From Macrotrachela quadricornifera (taxonomy: Eukaryota; Rotifera; Eurotatoria; Philodinida; Philodinidae), in assembly GCA_022393335.1 (NCBI GenBank), contig JAJEKB010020880.1, positions 1 through 64,000 on the forward strand: 64,000 nucleotides of DNA. The letters run 5' to 3'. Below, one piece after another: positions 32,600 to 44,328 of the stretch. Under the pieces are notes generated by a model that did no database searches, had not been told where the DNA came from, and saw nothing but the letters and a program-made list of their open reading frames with translations. The stretch's first letter is position 1. The number at the start of each line of letters is the position of its first letter. A program made the translations under genes and the position numbers.

Positions 32600-33930
32600 T
32601 TACCTCTTCGATCAAACGTAGTATCTCTTCGGGGTGTTCTGGAGAAGAATGTTTTTCATAATCGAAGCGTCGGTGTTAGAGAAGTGGGAAAAGAAAGATC
32701 AGAGTGATACATTTATTCTAATTGATGAATTTCTCCATATTTTTTTCTCAGCTGACATCAAGAAAACGAAAAGCATGCAAGTAGTAATTTATTTGACTGT
32801 TATTTTGCCTCAGTAATATATTATAACGCTAAAGGTGGCTCTACTGCTGAGGATTGTTGGAGTGATATTTATGATAGTAATGATTCTGATGATTGTGTTC
32901 TTTGTCATCTTTATCGTTTTCATCTTCTTCCTTTTTCTTTTGCTTTTGATGATTTTCGTTGTGATTGCAATGTGACTATGTATAGTCATCATAGTACTGA
33001 TACTTCTACCACTGGTGGTTCATATAGCTATAGTTTGCGATTCTTGCATTGTAGCCTACCCATTTAACAATTTAACCTATAATCTACTTAACTTTTAGAT
33101 TGAACTTGAATGCATCGAGACAAGAGGTAGCAATTAATTGCGATGCTAAAATAATGAGAAACAGAATGATACGGAGATGGAAAAAAGCATGCTTTTACTC
33201 GTATCAGTCGATCAGGATAAACTTACAGAGAAATATTCAATGTATGATGCAATATGTTTTGACAGTGGCTTTGAAATGATCTATAAGAGGTATTAAGTAG
33301 TTTTAGCCGATTTGTTCTTATCAACAATATAAAATGATCAGCTCTTTCGCTTCGGAAAAAGAACCATTCATATTAGTATACAGTCAGTTGTTAATTTAAT
33401 GGCTTAGCAACTCTGGTAGGTATTGAGTTTAGGTTTTCATTGTTACAAAAAAAAAGATACCTAGGGTATCAGTTTACCGGAGAATCAAAGCAGTACTGAC
33501 TATAAATGTTGATGATCTCTATCATTCTGTGTTAAGTGGGCGTAATCGCTCTCTATTCACATTATATATAATTCTCAGTGAAGATATAACTGATCGATCT
33601 GAAATTATTCTTATAAGTTAGAACATCAACAGTGATGAGGCATGTATTCGAAATAAACATTGTTAAATGATTGTTCAAAATTGTTGTTAATCGAGTAGAC
33701 ATTTAAGTATAAAACGGCTAAATTAAGATTGAGCATTTATTTGATTTCGGAAGGTAATCATTGATTTTGCAGACATTTCGTTAGAATTCTTTGGAAAACT
33801 TTTTTAGTATTCTAATTCTCAAATGGACTTATATTCTGCACTCCTTTTCTTTTTGTTACAATGAAATGTCTAACTTGGTAGCTATCAGCGTTGCTGATTT
33901 ATTAAATTAACAATTGACTGCATTCTGTTT
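32600..33930. other. Intergenic, nothing firmly recognised
   Basis: A plus-strand stretch at about 32833-33060 reads like protein (KGGSTAEDCWSDIYDSNDSDDCVLCHLYRF), but it has no start and no recognisable domain. The rest is AT-rich and empty. Confidence 0.3.
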
Positions 33931-36900
33931 TTAAATAATCGATAATTTATTTTCATTGTCGATGTCAGTGAGTAATTCTATTGGTGAACCATATTGTGCA
34001 ACAATCCCATCATTCATAACAACAATTTTATCACTATTTATAACTGTATGAAGACGATGTGCAATTGTTAATATAGTTTGATCAATAAATTTTTCACGTA
34101 ATATTTGTTGAATTAATTGATCAGTGTTTGTATCAACATGTGCTGTTGCTACACATATTAATTGACATTCACCAACACTAAAATTACTTCCATATTCAGC
34201 TATTTGAATATTTAATTTATTTTCTAATTTATTTATTTTTCTTTTCAATTGAACAGCTTCTAATGCATCCCATATTTGTTCATCAGTATACTGTCTAAAT
34301 GGATCTAAATTATATCGAAGTGTATTACTAAATAATACTGGAGATTGTGGAATGATATTTAAAATTGATCGTAAATTGTTCAAACTAATTTTACTAATAT
34401 CAATTCTATCAATAAAAATGTGACCATCTACTGTTGATTTATCAGTTAATCGAAATAATGCTTGAAAAATAGATGATTTACCAGCGCCTGTACATCCAAT
34501 AATACCAACTTTATTTTTTGGAAGAATTTCTAAATTAATACCTTTTAATACAGGTTCAAGTTCTGGACGATATCTTAGCTTATAATTTTCGAATATAATT
34601 CTTCCTTCAAATGGCCAATTAACTGATGGTTCTGATTCATCTTTGTAAAAACCATCTTCTGATGGAATATGAGAATATTCATCAATTCTCTCAGCACTTG
34701 TCATTAAATTTTCAGTTTCAGCTGATAGACGTACTTCCCATTGAAAGAGAATAGTTATATTTATACAAGATGATAAACCCAATGCGACCGATGATGAATC
34801 CATACTATTACGTAAAGCAACAGATAAAACTGCTGTTACAAGCGTTAACATACCACTCAATAAGTCTAATCTAAGTCCGAACCATCTACTTGAACACGTG
34901 AATATGAAAAGTGCACGTGTATTTGCATTTACTTTATCAATAAATAGGTTTACAAAATCATTTTCCATATTAAATGCTATGATAGTCATTAATCCACTTA
35001 ATGATGAAGAAAATAATGCATAAACAGGGCTTCTAGTTACACTTTCTAATCGTTTAATAACTCTACTTGTTCTTAAATAAAACCTTCTTAACCATAAAAA
35101 TATTGGAATAATTGGTATCAATATTAATAAAATCCATGGATTTGCCATACCAATAATAACAATGTTTGAATTGTATCGAAAAATGTTGCTTGTAATAATT
35201 CATCAACAACTTGCTGATCTTTACTAAATCTATTTAATATACGACCAACTGGATTACTTTCATAAAATCTTAACGAACTGTATAAAACACCTTTGAGCAT
35301 ACTATTATCTAATACAGATGCACCACGCAATATCAAATGGAAAAAATAATCAGCGTGAACTACCCCAATTATCCATGCACCAAGTACTAATCCTAAATAT
35401 ACGTATGGATAAGAGACTTTACGCTGTTCTATTTCTGACTTTGATGACCATATACTTAACCATTTATTAGTTGCATCATAAATACCTTCACTTGACCACA
35501 TTGAAAAAAACTAATAATAGTAATCCAATCCAACCATAACCAAAAGTAAATAGTTTTAACCAAACATTGATACTGATTTTTCCACCAATACATATTTCTT
35601 CTTGAATAATACTAGTTACATCAATAGTTTCACATGGATTAGTACAATCATAATAAGAACCAATACTATCACTTCGTTTATTAATATCTTTTGTTTCATC
35701 TGTATGATATTGTTGATTTTCATAAGATTCTTTTATTGTATCTAATGTTAATAAATCATTTGATAAACCTTGTTTTTCAATTTGACCATCATGTAATAAA
35801 ATACAATGATCAAATTCTGATAAAAATTGTATTTGATTTGTAACTAATAGTCGAGTTTTATTATTTAAAATACCTTCATTACTAATACATTGTTTAAAAA
35901 TTTTCTTGCAACTGCAAGATCAACTGCTGCTAATGGATCATCAAATAAATAAATATCAGCTTCAGTGTATAAAGCTCTAGCAAGTGTAACGCGAGCTTTT
36001 TGTCCTCCACTTAAGTTAACTCCTTTTTCACCAATTACTGTTAAATCACCAGCAGAAAATGATCGTAAATCAGCATTTAACTGACATGATTTCAGTACAC
36101 GTTCATATTTCTCTTTATCAAAAGGTTTACAAAATAATATGTTCTCACGTATAGTACCAGCAAATATCCATGGTATTTGAGATACATATGCTATTTTATC
36201 ATATATCTTACTACTACCTTGAACAAGAGACATTTCACCGAGTATAACTGATAAAAGTGATGATTTACACGAGCCAGTGATCCCTATAATACCAACTAAT
36301 GAACCACTAGTTACATTTAAATCAATATCAATTAATTGAACTGATCGAGAAGAATCCCATGTGAATGAAGCTTTATTCATTACTATACTGCCTGGTATGT
36401 GAGCATGGTCGCTGGTAGAACATTCTTGAAATGTTTTTGTACGAGTCTGTTTATATAAATCCATGAATTGACTAATACGGTTTGAAGCTATCAGACTTTC
36501 ACTTAACTTCTCAATAGCATTAGGTAATGCATTGGTCAATGGATATCTTATCGTATTGAACAGTGATAAAATTGTGAATATAGATGCGGAAGATAGTGTT
36601 TGACCCATCAACCAACTTCCCTCAAATGTGGCTAATGAAATTAATGGTATCAATGGAAAATACATACCCATATTAATTGCTCAAATTCGACTTGTTTTTT
36701 GAATACTTTTAAGTTCATTTTCTCTTGCATTATGAACAAGAGCTTCTAACGCTTCTTCCTATCTATACATTTTAACAATTTCACAACCAACCAAGATTTC
36801 ATTGATAACTTTTACACGTTTATCAGTCCATTATACAGTGTTTCTTCTATATGTTCCAAATTTTTTACTAAAATACATTTGTAATGGTATTAAAAGTAAC

Positions 36901-37670
36901 AATATACTGTAACCGAATAAAGTGGGAATACCGATTTCATTCCAAATTATACCAAAGACAATAATTGCATGCAATGGTGCTCCCCATATGTAATGTAGAT
37001 TGAGAGATAATTGTTCAAATTTACTAACATCATTAGAAATTAAATTTATTATTTGGCCTGTTGTCGTTGTCATAATTGCTGTTGTTGGCGATGATAATAG
37101 TCTTTCATAAATAATAGATGAGAGTGCAATGCGTATTTGAGAACCAGCTCGCACTGTACGAAAAAAAAATTGATGAGTGATGAATGATATTAAAAGAGCC
37201 GCAAGTCTTAATCCAATAGCAGATAAATAGCCAATGTATGAAGGTGCATTTAAATCATTGATATTAAGAACAATTTGTTTCAATAACAGAGGTGAAGCTA
37301 TTCTTAGACCAGTTATTAGATACTCTTTCCAAAATACTATTATAATTATTTTCCATACATTAATATGCTTATATTTATTTTCATATTGTTCCCATAATCT
37401 TTCAAGTTTATTCAACAGTTGACCGCATTCATCATTTGGTGATAAATCAGATAAATCATTATCAGTTAGTTGACGTTTATAACCAATATTTAAAATTGGA
37501 TTTAACCACGACCAAAATGCAACATAAATCCATCGAATTCAGGATGATTCAGTCCAATCTAATCCACAAGGTCTTCGATTGCTAGTGGGTATTTCAATAG
37601 AAGTCACGTTAGTATCTGATAGTGGAGCTATCTTATTATTAATGATCCGAGGATGACTGTCCTCTGTCAT
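33931..37670 (-). pseudogene. ABCC/MRP-type ABC transporter, decayed
   Basis: Full-length MRP4-like layout on the minus strand: ATG at 37670, RPCGLDW and FWSWLNPILNIGYKRQL, TMD1 (37415-36680), NBD1, linker, TMD2 (35520-34700) and NBD2. NBD1 has GITGSCKSS (Cys in place of the Walker A Gly), LSGGQKARVTLARALY and YLFDDPLAAVD. NBD2 has GCTGAGKSS, then a changed signature SVGECQ, and lacks its Walker B (about 15 residues deleted near 34130-34160). Stops at 37539-37541, 36831-36833, 36759-36761 and 36681-36683; frameshifts near 35895, 35510 and 35140. No intron is needed to join the parts. The intact gene would have exported organic anions or conjugates. Confidence 0.9.
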
Positions 37671-37889
37671 ATCTTTGTTTGTCAGATAGTAGAAATAGAA
37701 TCTAGAATATATCAGTAATAAGGAAAGTTGTAAAAGTTTTTCTTCAATTGAGAAATAGAAAACGAAAATAAGAAGTATTTACGATCTTCTCATTTGAAGT
37801 GGCTCGAGTTAGGGAAGCAACGGGACCGGTGAGCCATCTGTCTCAACAGTCCATAATTCTCATTGCAACTTCAGCTTGAATATTACTTA
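37671..37889. other. Spacer upstream of ABCC pseudogene
   Basis: Short region between the pseudogene start and the pogo-like element. No feature seen. Confidence 0.3.
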
Positions 37890-40250
37890 CAATGGAACGG
37901 TTGGACATGTCAAGCGAGATATCTTGAAATTTTTCGGCCATTCTCTTGCATTCAGTGTCAAACTACTGAGGCCAGAATATGAGCTGCTGATGAGCAGATC
38001 TGATGTAGATACCAAAATTTCAATCCGTAGAAATTTACGTATAACAGCTAGTAATCAATAGGATCCTTTCTTTTTATTTGATTTCAAAATGATAAGTAGC
38101 GCAATTAGAACATCAACACAATTGACTACAAATGAAGATGTAGGTCTTGAACAAGATGATAGTGACAATAGTGCTTTTTACACCAAGCACATATTAAGAG
38201 AGTTCGTTCTTCACAATCATATATCGAACAAAAAATTTTGTGAAATTTGAAACAAACGTCTTTCGGTTTATTGATTTCTCGAACAGTACCATTGACTATC
38301 GTTGCATCGATGAAACCTGACTTGATTAGATTTCGAAAGACTGGAGCAGATAACTGGTTATGAATGAAGGAATGGAGGTTGATAAAGTATTGTCGATACG
38401 TCATATCAATCTCTGTTCGATTAATATGTGTGTAGTGTTCGATTTTCTCATGAAATCGTCTCCACGAACGAAATACGGATAAATCCAGTGGTTGTATATG
38501 ACCAGTTGATCCTTCAGGCAGGATTAACAAGCTATTTTTCCGATCTGGAAAAACTTTTCTAAATTTATCTAGACCAGTTTGAGTTTTCCAAGAATCGAGT
38601 ATCAAAAGGAATTCGTCTGGAGCACAAGGATGAAGCACCTGTGTTAAAAAAATATGATGAATCTCATTACTACTCTTTCCAGATTTAGATGCTCGTACTA
38701 CCACGTTAGGTGGTACGATTAGATCTCTCTGGGCTCTTGGGCCGAAGCTATTGGCTTTTTCCTGGAGGATTAATAGAAACTTATCCAGCAGATGACCATC
38801 AGCCGAACAAATAGGCTGTACCATGTATGAGTGAGTGATATTGTACTTCTTTTTCACAGCCACTAGTGTAGTTCGTTCACCTGTGTAAGAGAGAGTACGT
38901 GGTGCAACATAGTCCTGTTGAAAAGAACAGTGATCACTATTTAATATCTGATTGGGTGTATATTTAGCCAGCAATGATCGATTATTTTCAACCCAATGAT
39001 GAGCATCTAGAATAAATTAAACGATCAGAACTACAACAGATTTTGATAAGACTAATTACCCTCAAGAGAACATGCCTTTCTCGTATTTGTTGACCTACTG
39101 ACCAATTTGTTGTATCATCTTGATGATATTCTATTTTGCTTCTTGAACGTTGTAATGAATGATTCACTTGCCACAAAACTGTCCCATTCCAATTCTCTTG
39201 CCTTTTGCACTGCAAACAATTGCAGGTCAGCATCGTGCACTGCCTCTTTCTCGATAGTTCTTTTCAAATGAAATTCGTTTAACATAAATCCCTTGATTTT
39301 GTTGAATTTGTCCACCCTGGTACCATTTTGATCGATGTATTTCCTGAATCTCTGGATATATGACATTGATTTAACCTTGCGAAATCGATTCTTAATACTT
39401 GATATTGTGTAGTTCGGGTGCTGATCCACCCAATCAACGATCATTTCCATTTCTTCTAACGTGAAATAATCTCGAACATCTCGGTCTTGGATCTCATCAT
39501 ACTCGTCCGTCTCTTCACTACTCTCTTCCTCCTCGGATATTCCATCAAACTCATCATCGAAGTCAAGAGTGTCATAAGAGAAAAGTTCATTCAAGTAGCT
39601 GTCTTTAAAGTCTTTCAAAACTTTGAACAACATTCTTGAAGCAGACATCTCGTCAGCAGTCGTTGTCGTTTGCTCTTCGGAACCAAAATCATGTTCCGTA
39701 AATGAAAGAATATGCTTTGCAACGTTGAGAATATTCATTTTTTAATCAAGAAATTAATCTCTATATATCTGATATAGATAATATACAGTGAATAAGTGGG
39801 GTAGAAAATCTCTGTAAGAACGAATGGAAAATTTTATTTGATCGAGATTCTGCAAAACCAATAGAATATCAGTTGTAAAATTGTTAGAAAATAATGCATT
39901 AATGCATTTTAGCGTAATATCTAACTAGAGATTATTCTCTTGTCTCAATCTGGCTATCTGATATCGACATGCTTCGAACGACTTAGAAAACATCGATCTG
40001 AATTCAGAATGTTATTCAAAAATTAAGCCCTAAATATCAATGCATTAAAGTTTTCAAGATTAGTTAAATGTATTATAACATAGTCTGAGCATCCTATTAT
40101 ACGTAAATTTCTACGGATTGAAATTTTGGTATCTACATCAGAACTGCTCATCAGCAGCTCATATTCCGGCCTTAGTAGTTTGACACTGAATGCAAGAGAA
40201 TGGCCGAAAAATTTCAAGATATCTCGCTTGACATGTCCAACCGTTCCATT
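37890..40250 (-). mobile_element. Pogo-like DNA transposon with ~160-bp TIRs
   Basis: Inverted repeats 37890-38045 and about 40095-40250 match at roughly 95%, starting CAATGGAACGGTTGGACATG. TTA flanks both ends (37887-37889 and 40251-40253), which could be a 3-bp target duplication, or a TA plus one chance base. The transposase gene sits between the repeats on the minus strand. The open frames seen in both TIRs are mirror images. Confidence 0.8.
38126..39738 (-). pseudogene. Pogo/Tigger-type transposase, one premature stop
   Basis: Start MNILNVAKHILSF at 39738, an acidic region, then a CENP-B-like DNA-binding part (LQLFAVQKARELEWDSFVASESFITTFKKQNRISS). A TGA at 39115-39117 interrupts it. The frame then continues to a predicted 53-nt intron at 39007-39059 (GTAATT...TCTAG) and joins in frame to DAHHWVENNRS. 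The catalytic DDE_1 part follows: QQDYVAPRTLSYTGERTT, LLILDSW (Asp) and STGHIQPLDLSVFRSW. The C-terminus has a Cys/His cluster (CAWCKKHYCHYH). Only the TGA, a single base change, separates it from an open gene. A second remnant is at 4259-4430. Confidence 0.8.
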
Positions 40251-40253
40251 GTT

Positions 40254-42130
40254 AGAAACTATTTGTATAGAGGAGAACTGATGGTGAGAGTGAAGAGGCA
40301 ACATGATGAAATCAAAATGAATACTCATTAGGTCAAACAGTAAAAAGAACTTTTTCGACTCATATCGACTTTTCGAGTTCTACACTATTGTTGATTATGA
40401 CTGAAAATCTGCGACGAAAACCTGAACTTACACTGATTTGACGAACTTTATACGCTGTTGTGCCGCTACCGCAATGGTTTTCGAGAAATTTGTCGATATT
40501 TTCTTTTATCATTGTGCTAAATTAGCATAGTTAGATGTAATTCATCAGATACATGAAGATTTTGGCTGCTGCACTTGCAGACACTTAAATCCGGCCCAAA
40601 GCCATGAATTTGCCAAATGTTCAGGAAAAACAAACTGCCGTGATGATATTTTTGGAACATCTTCCGTATTGCAGTGGTTTATAGAAAAAAGGATTGCTAC
40701 CACATCGTCATGACATCTCTACTTTAAAGCAGTGGTTGTCTCACTCCCTTTGATTTACCAAGTGCACAATTTCATTTTACTCGACACAATTCTTTTTAGC
40801 AGATTACAGAATGAACAAATAATAGGCAAAAAAGGAGACGGAAAAAATCGACTTACGGATTTTTCTTTACCCAGCTGTACAGACGTATATAACGTATATA
40901 GTAAAAATCCATCATTCGAATGGCAAAAATTCTTTTTGTCCGCTCGTCAGGATCTCGATTCTCATGCATCAATCACAGTTACGGATTGAAATTAAATCGG
41001 CTAAAATTTTGAGAACATGGAAAACTAGTCTATTCTACGTTGTAGGCAAAATCTCTGTTCGTCAGAACTTTCCAGTGATTAGATGAGTTTTCTTTTAACA
41101 GATCTACGAGTGAGATATGGCCAGTTTATTCTCTTTTCTATTTAACTTCTATTAACTCCTTTGAAGAAAATAATCAAGAAATAAAACACTCGTATCTGTT
41201 CTTTCTCCTTTATGCACTCTAAAAGAAAAAAAACACAACTCTAATCTTGCTTCATCCTTGCTGTTGATACACGTCATAAAAACATTGTTGAAGCCCATTG
41301 AAAGTATCGAATAAACACTTTTATAACCTGTGCATATTTGTCTTTTCAAGCTTTGTGAGTGTAAAAAAAACCCTCGGAAAATTGAATACAGTAAGCAAAT
41401 TGTCAACAATATCAAGGACAGTCATATAACCGAGTTGCTATATACCTGGGCAGGTAATGTTATCTTAATCTTCATGTTCTGTCATTAATACGAAACAAAT
41501 TAAATCCAACTCGAAAATAGCGTATCAATCAATAGGGAAACAAATTGATTGTAATCATTAACCATTCATAGCAATCAAGTCATTTTTTAAAGCAAATCTT
41601 ACAAAACAATGTTTTTGTAGTAATGACATGTACATTTTATTTAAACTTTACTTATTATCACAAAATAAGAATATTTATTGTGATAAATTGTTTATTATAA
41701 CATCAAACAAAGTCAATTTACTATAACTATTATCTTTCAAAAAACTATGCATCTGTCACATTAACTACAAATTCTAAACCAATAATAGGATGTAATATTG
41801 ATAATACAATTGTTTTTACATCAGTTACATGTTCTTCAGAATTTATTTTAAATAATTTTTTGATAAGATTTAGAAGTAACTTACATATACAACGACAGAA
41901 TCATATGTTTCAATTTCAGAATAATGTAAGACTTGATAAAAATCGAATTCCCTATATACTTGATATACTAGAAATTTGCAATAAAAAAAAATAAAACTAT
42001 GCCTGAAGCTAATTTTTGACGAATAAAATAGCATTTTTTCCATAGAAAATTAACAATAAAAACTGATACATAAATTATCAAAGTTCATATTTCAATAATA
42101 ATTCACGTTAAAAGTACTAAATTAATTATA
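40254..42130. other. Intergenic, nothing recognised
   Basis: Short frames only (for example 85 codons at 40732-40989) with no recognisable domain. The last 500 bp are strongly AT-rich. Confidence 0.35.
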
Positions 42131-43028
42131 CAGGGCGTTTGAAAAGTCACTTACCAAAAAGAAATTTGAATATCTTCCTTACGGTTCGAGCAAACGAACT
42201 GATTTTTTTATCAATGATAGAGGCATGTTCAAAGTTTATATCCATAAAGACATGTCTAGAGAGGCGCTTTGTTAAGTATCATTATTGGTATGAACAAAAA
42301 AATTTTTACTTTTTCACAGATAGGAAGAAAAAACAATATACTTGACAAAAGATCCCTCTAGACATGCCTTTATGAATATGAAGCTTGAACATACCTCTAT
42401 CATTGATAAAAAAATCAGCTCGTTTGCTTGAGCCGTAAAGGAGATATTCAATTTGTTTTTGGACAAAATGACTTTTCAAGATTGCCCAAAAATTACACAA
42501 CGGAAAGAAAACTGAGTATGTCCATTACGGCTCGAGCAAACGAGGTGATTCTTTTATCAATAATAGAGGTATGTTCAAGCTTCAGGTTCATATAGACATG
42601 CCTAGAGAAGTTCTTTGTTAATTATATTATTTTTTTTTTCTTATCTGTGAAAAAGTAAACATTTCTTGTTGAGGTCATTTGTGGTACTTAACAAAGGTTT
42701 TCTCTAACTTTGTCTGTATGGATTTAAAGTGTGAACATGCCGCTATTATGGGTAAAAAGATCAGTTTGTTTGGCTGAGCTGTAGCAGAAATATTCAATTT
42801 TTTCTTGGTAAAGTGACTTTTGGCTCACCCTGTTCCTATCTGCGAAAAAGTAAAAATTTTTTTGTTCAAACCAATAATGATACTTAACGAAGCGCCTCTC
42901 TAGACATGTCTTTATGGATATAAACTTTGAACATGCCTCTATCAGTGATAAAAAAATCAGTTCGTTTGCTCGAGCCGTAAGGGAGATATTCAAATTTTTT
43001 TTCGGTAAGTGACTTTTCAAACGCCCTG
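42131..43028. mobile_element. TA-flanked non-autonomous element made of alternating subrepeats
   Basis: Ends CAGGGCGTTTGAAAAGTCAC, both flanked by TA (42129-42130 and 43029-43030). Terminal arms of about 190 bp are inverted. The interior holds further copies of the same unit (TGTTCAAGCTT..., GCTCGAGC.GTAA.GGAGATATTC, GAGGC...AGACATG) near 42330-42490, 42500-42670 and 42650-42850 in alternating orientation. The end sequence and TA sites suggest mariner-type mobilisation. No transposase. Confidence 0.85.
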
Positions 43029-43030
43029 TA

Positions 43031-43969
43031 TAGGTTAATTTATAAATTGTAGCGGTGACTGAGATTGTGAGGTATTATTTGATTGATTGTTCATTCTTCT
43101 TATGCACACTTCATTGATAATGATACTTGACTCAATACTTTGCATGATAATTTATCGTGATAGACATAACCTACATGGTGTGTGTTATAAAAGTGTATGA
43201 AGAATTCATTAATACAGACATTGAAATTGTTTTTTTTTCATATCACTGCACTTGTTCAGGAGAATGTATGTAATTCTGAAACATTATTTAAAAGCCATAA
43301 TCACATCTACATTTTATGCTAATAATATGACATCACGAAATTTTCATTTCTCTGAAAAACAGTAACTTAAAATCATAGTAAGAGTAAGCGCACAAAAGAC
43401 AGATTATATCTCAAATATACATTATAATTCCTATAGGACTCTCTTATAATTGTGTCAAACAGCTACAAATAAAATTTCAAATCGAAGTGTGAATGTTCTT
43501 TACATAATTTGAATGAAGTCGATTGGCACTTTAGAAGGGTGACGGGAATCAGTTCACTGTTTACAATTGAGAAATCGAACAACGGGATTTTATAGTTCTT
43601 TCGCATGCTTTCATTGTGCATCAGTTCTCACTTATAAAAATCATAAAAAGGATCGATAATGTGCATTCATGATTGTAAAGTTGGATCGCTTAAGGTTTAT
43701 TATTATTATCTATCATTTTCGATACGTTTAACGACGAGCTAGCAAAAGTAAAAAATGAGATCGTGCAGTTTTATTAATTGGATAGAATGTGTGTCAGACA
43801 TTCAGATGGCAAGATACCTATTACAGCTGATTATATCATAGAAGGGACATTGTCGACATTAATATTAGCGCGTAAACAGATTGAATAATCTACGACGAGA
43901 ATTCTATCAGTTTTTATACTCATGTATGGTCGAATCGAGGTGGGGTGAGTATAGGAAAAGGATTCCCAG
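43031..43969. other. Intergenic, nothing recognised
   Basis: AT-rich, no supported ORF or repeat. Confidence 0.35.
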
Positions 43970-44024
43970 CGACTTACGACGGTCGTTTCGAGTGGAGCTT
44001 AATCAATTCGTCATCAGATGAATT
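43970..44024 (-). ncRNA. Isolated hammerhead-like motif
   Basis: On the minus strand CTGATGA (44011-44017), a long stem II region that pairs poorly, GAAA (43986-43989), a 3-bp stem III (ACG/CGT with 2-nt loop) and a GTC cleavage site. Stem I pairs only partly. Just outside lies a G-rich GGTGGGGTGAG like that near the Penelope hammerheads. Probably a decayed Penelope-element end. Confidence 0.45.
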
Positions 44025-44328
44025 TTGAAAGAAATTATTCTGTATAGTACTTCATTCCATCGAAACAGAAAGTTATAAGAGTCGAAACTCATACTAGTTT
44101 TCTATTGCTAAAATCGAATGAAGTCGCATAAATTCTTATATATGCTGATAACTGCTACCATGACTAGTTTTACGTCGACCAACACAATCATCAAATGACT
44201 TAAGATCTTCAATTGATTTTTAAAAAGAATCAAAAATATGAGAATTCAACTTCTGCTAGAAGGTTCAAATGAAAATTTTGAATACATTCAGTGAAGAATT
44301 CAAAGGACGGTGGGTGAGTTTAACTCAT

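Noticed and set aside
32833..33060. Protein-like plus-strand frame with several Cys
   Set aside because: No start, no domain and no neighbouring exon could be identified.
37980..38010. CTGATGA word inside the pogo-like left TIR
   Set aside because: No GAAA with a stem II at suitable distance; it belongs to the CTGCTGATGAGCAG hairpin in the TIR.
37876..40328. 61- and 101-codon ORFs in the pogo-like TIRs
   Set aside because: Both translate the same inverted terminal repeat; non-coding ends of the transposon are the simpler explanation.
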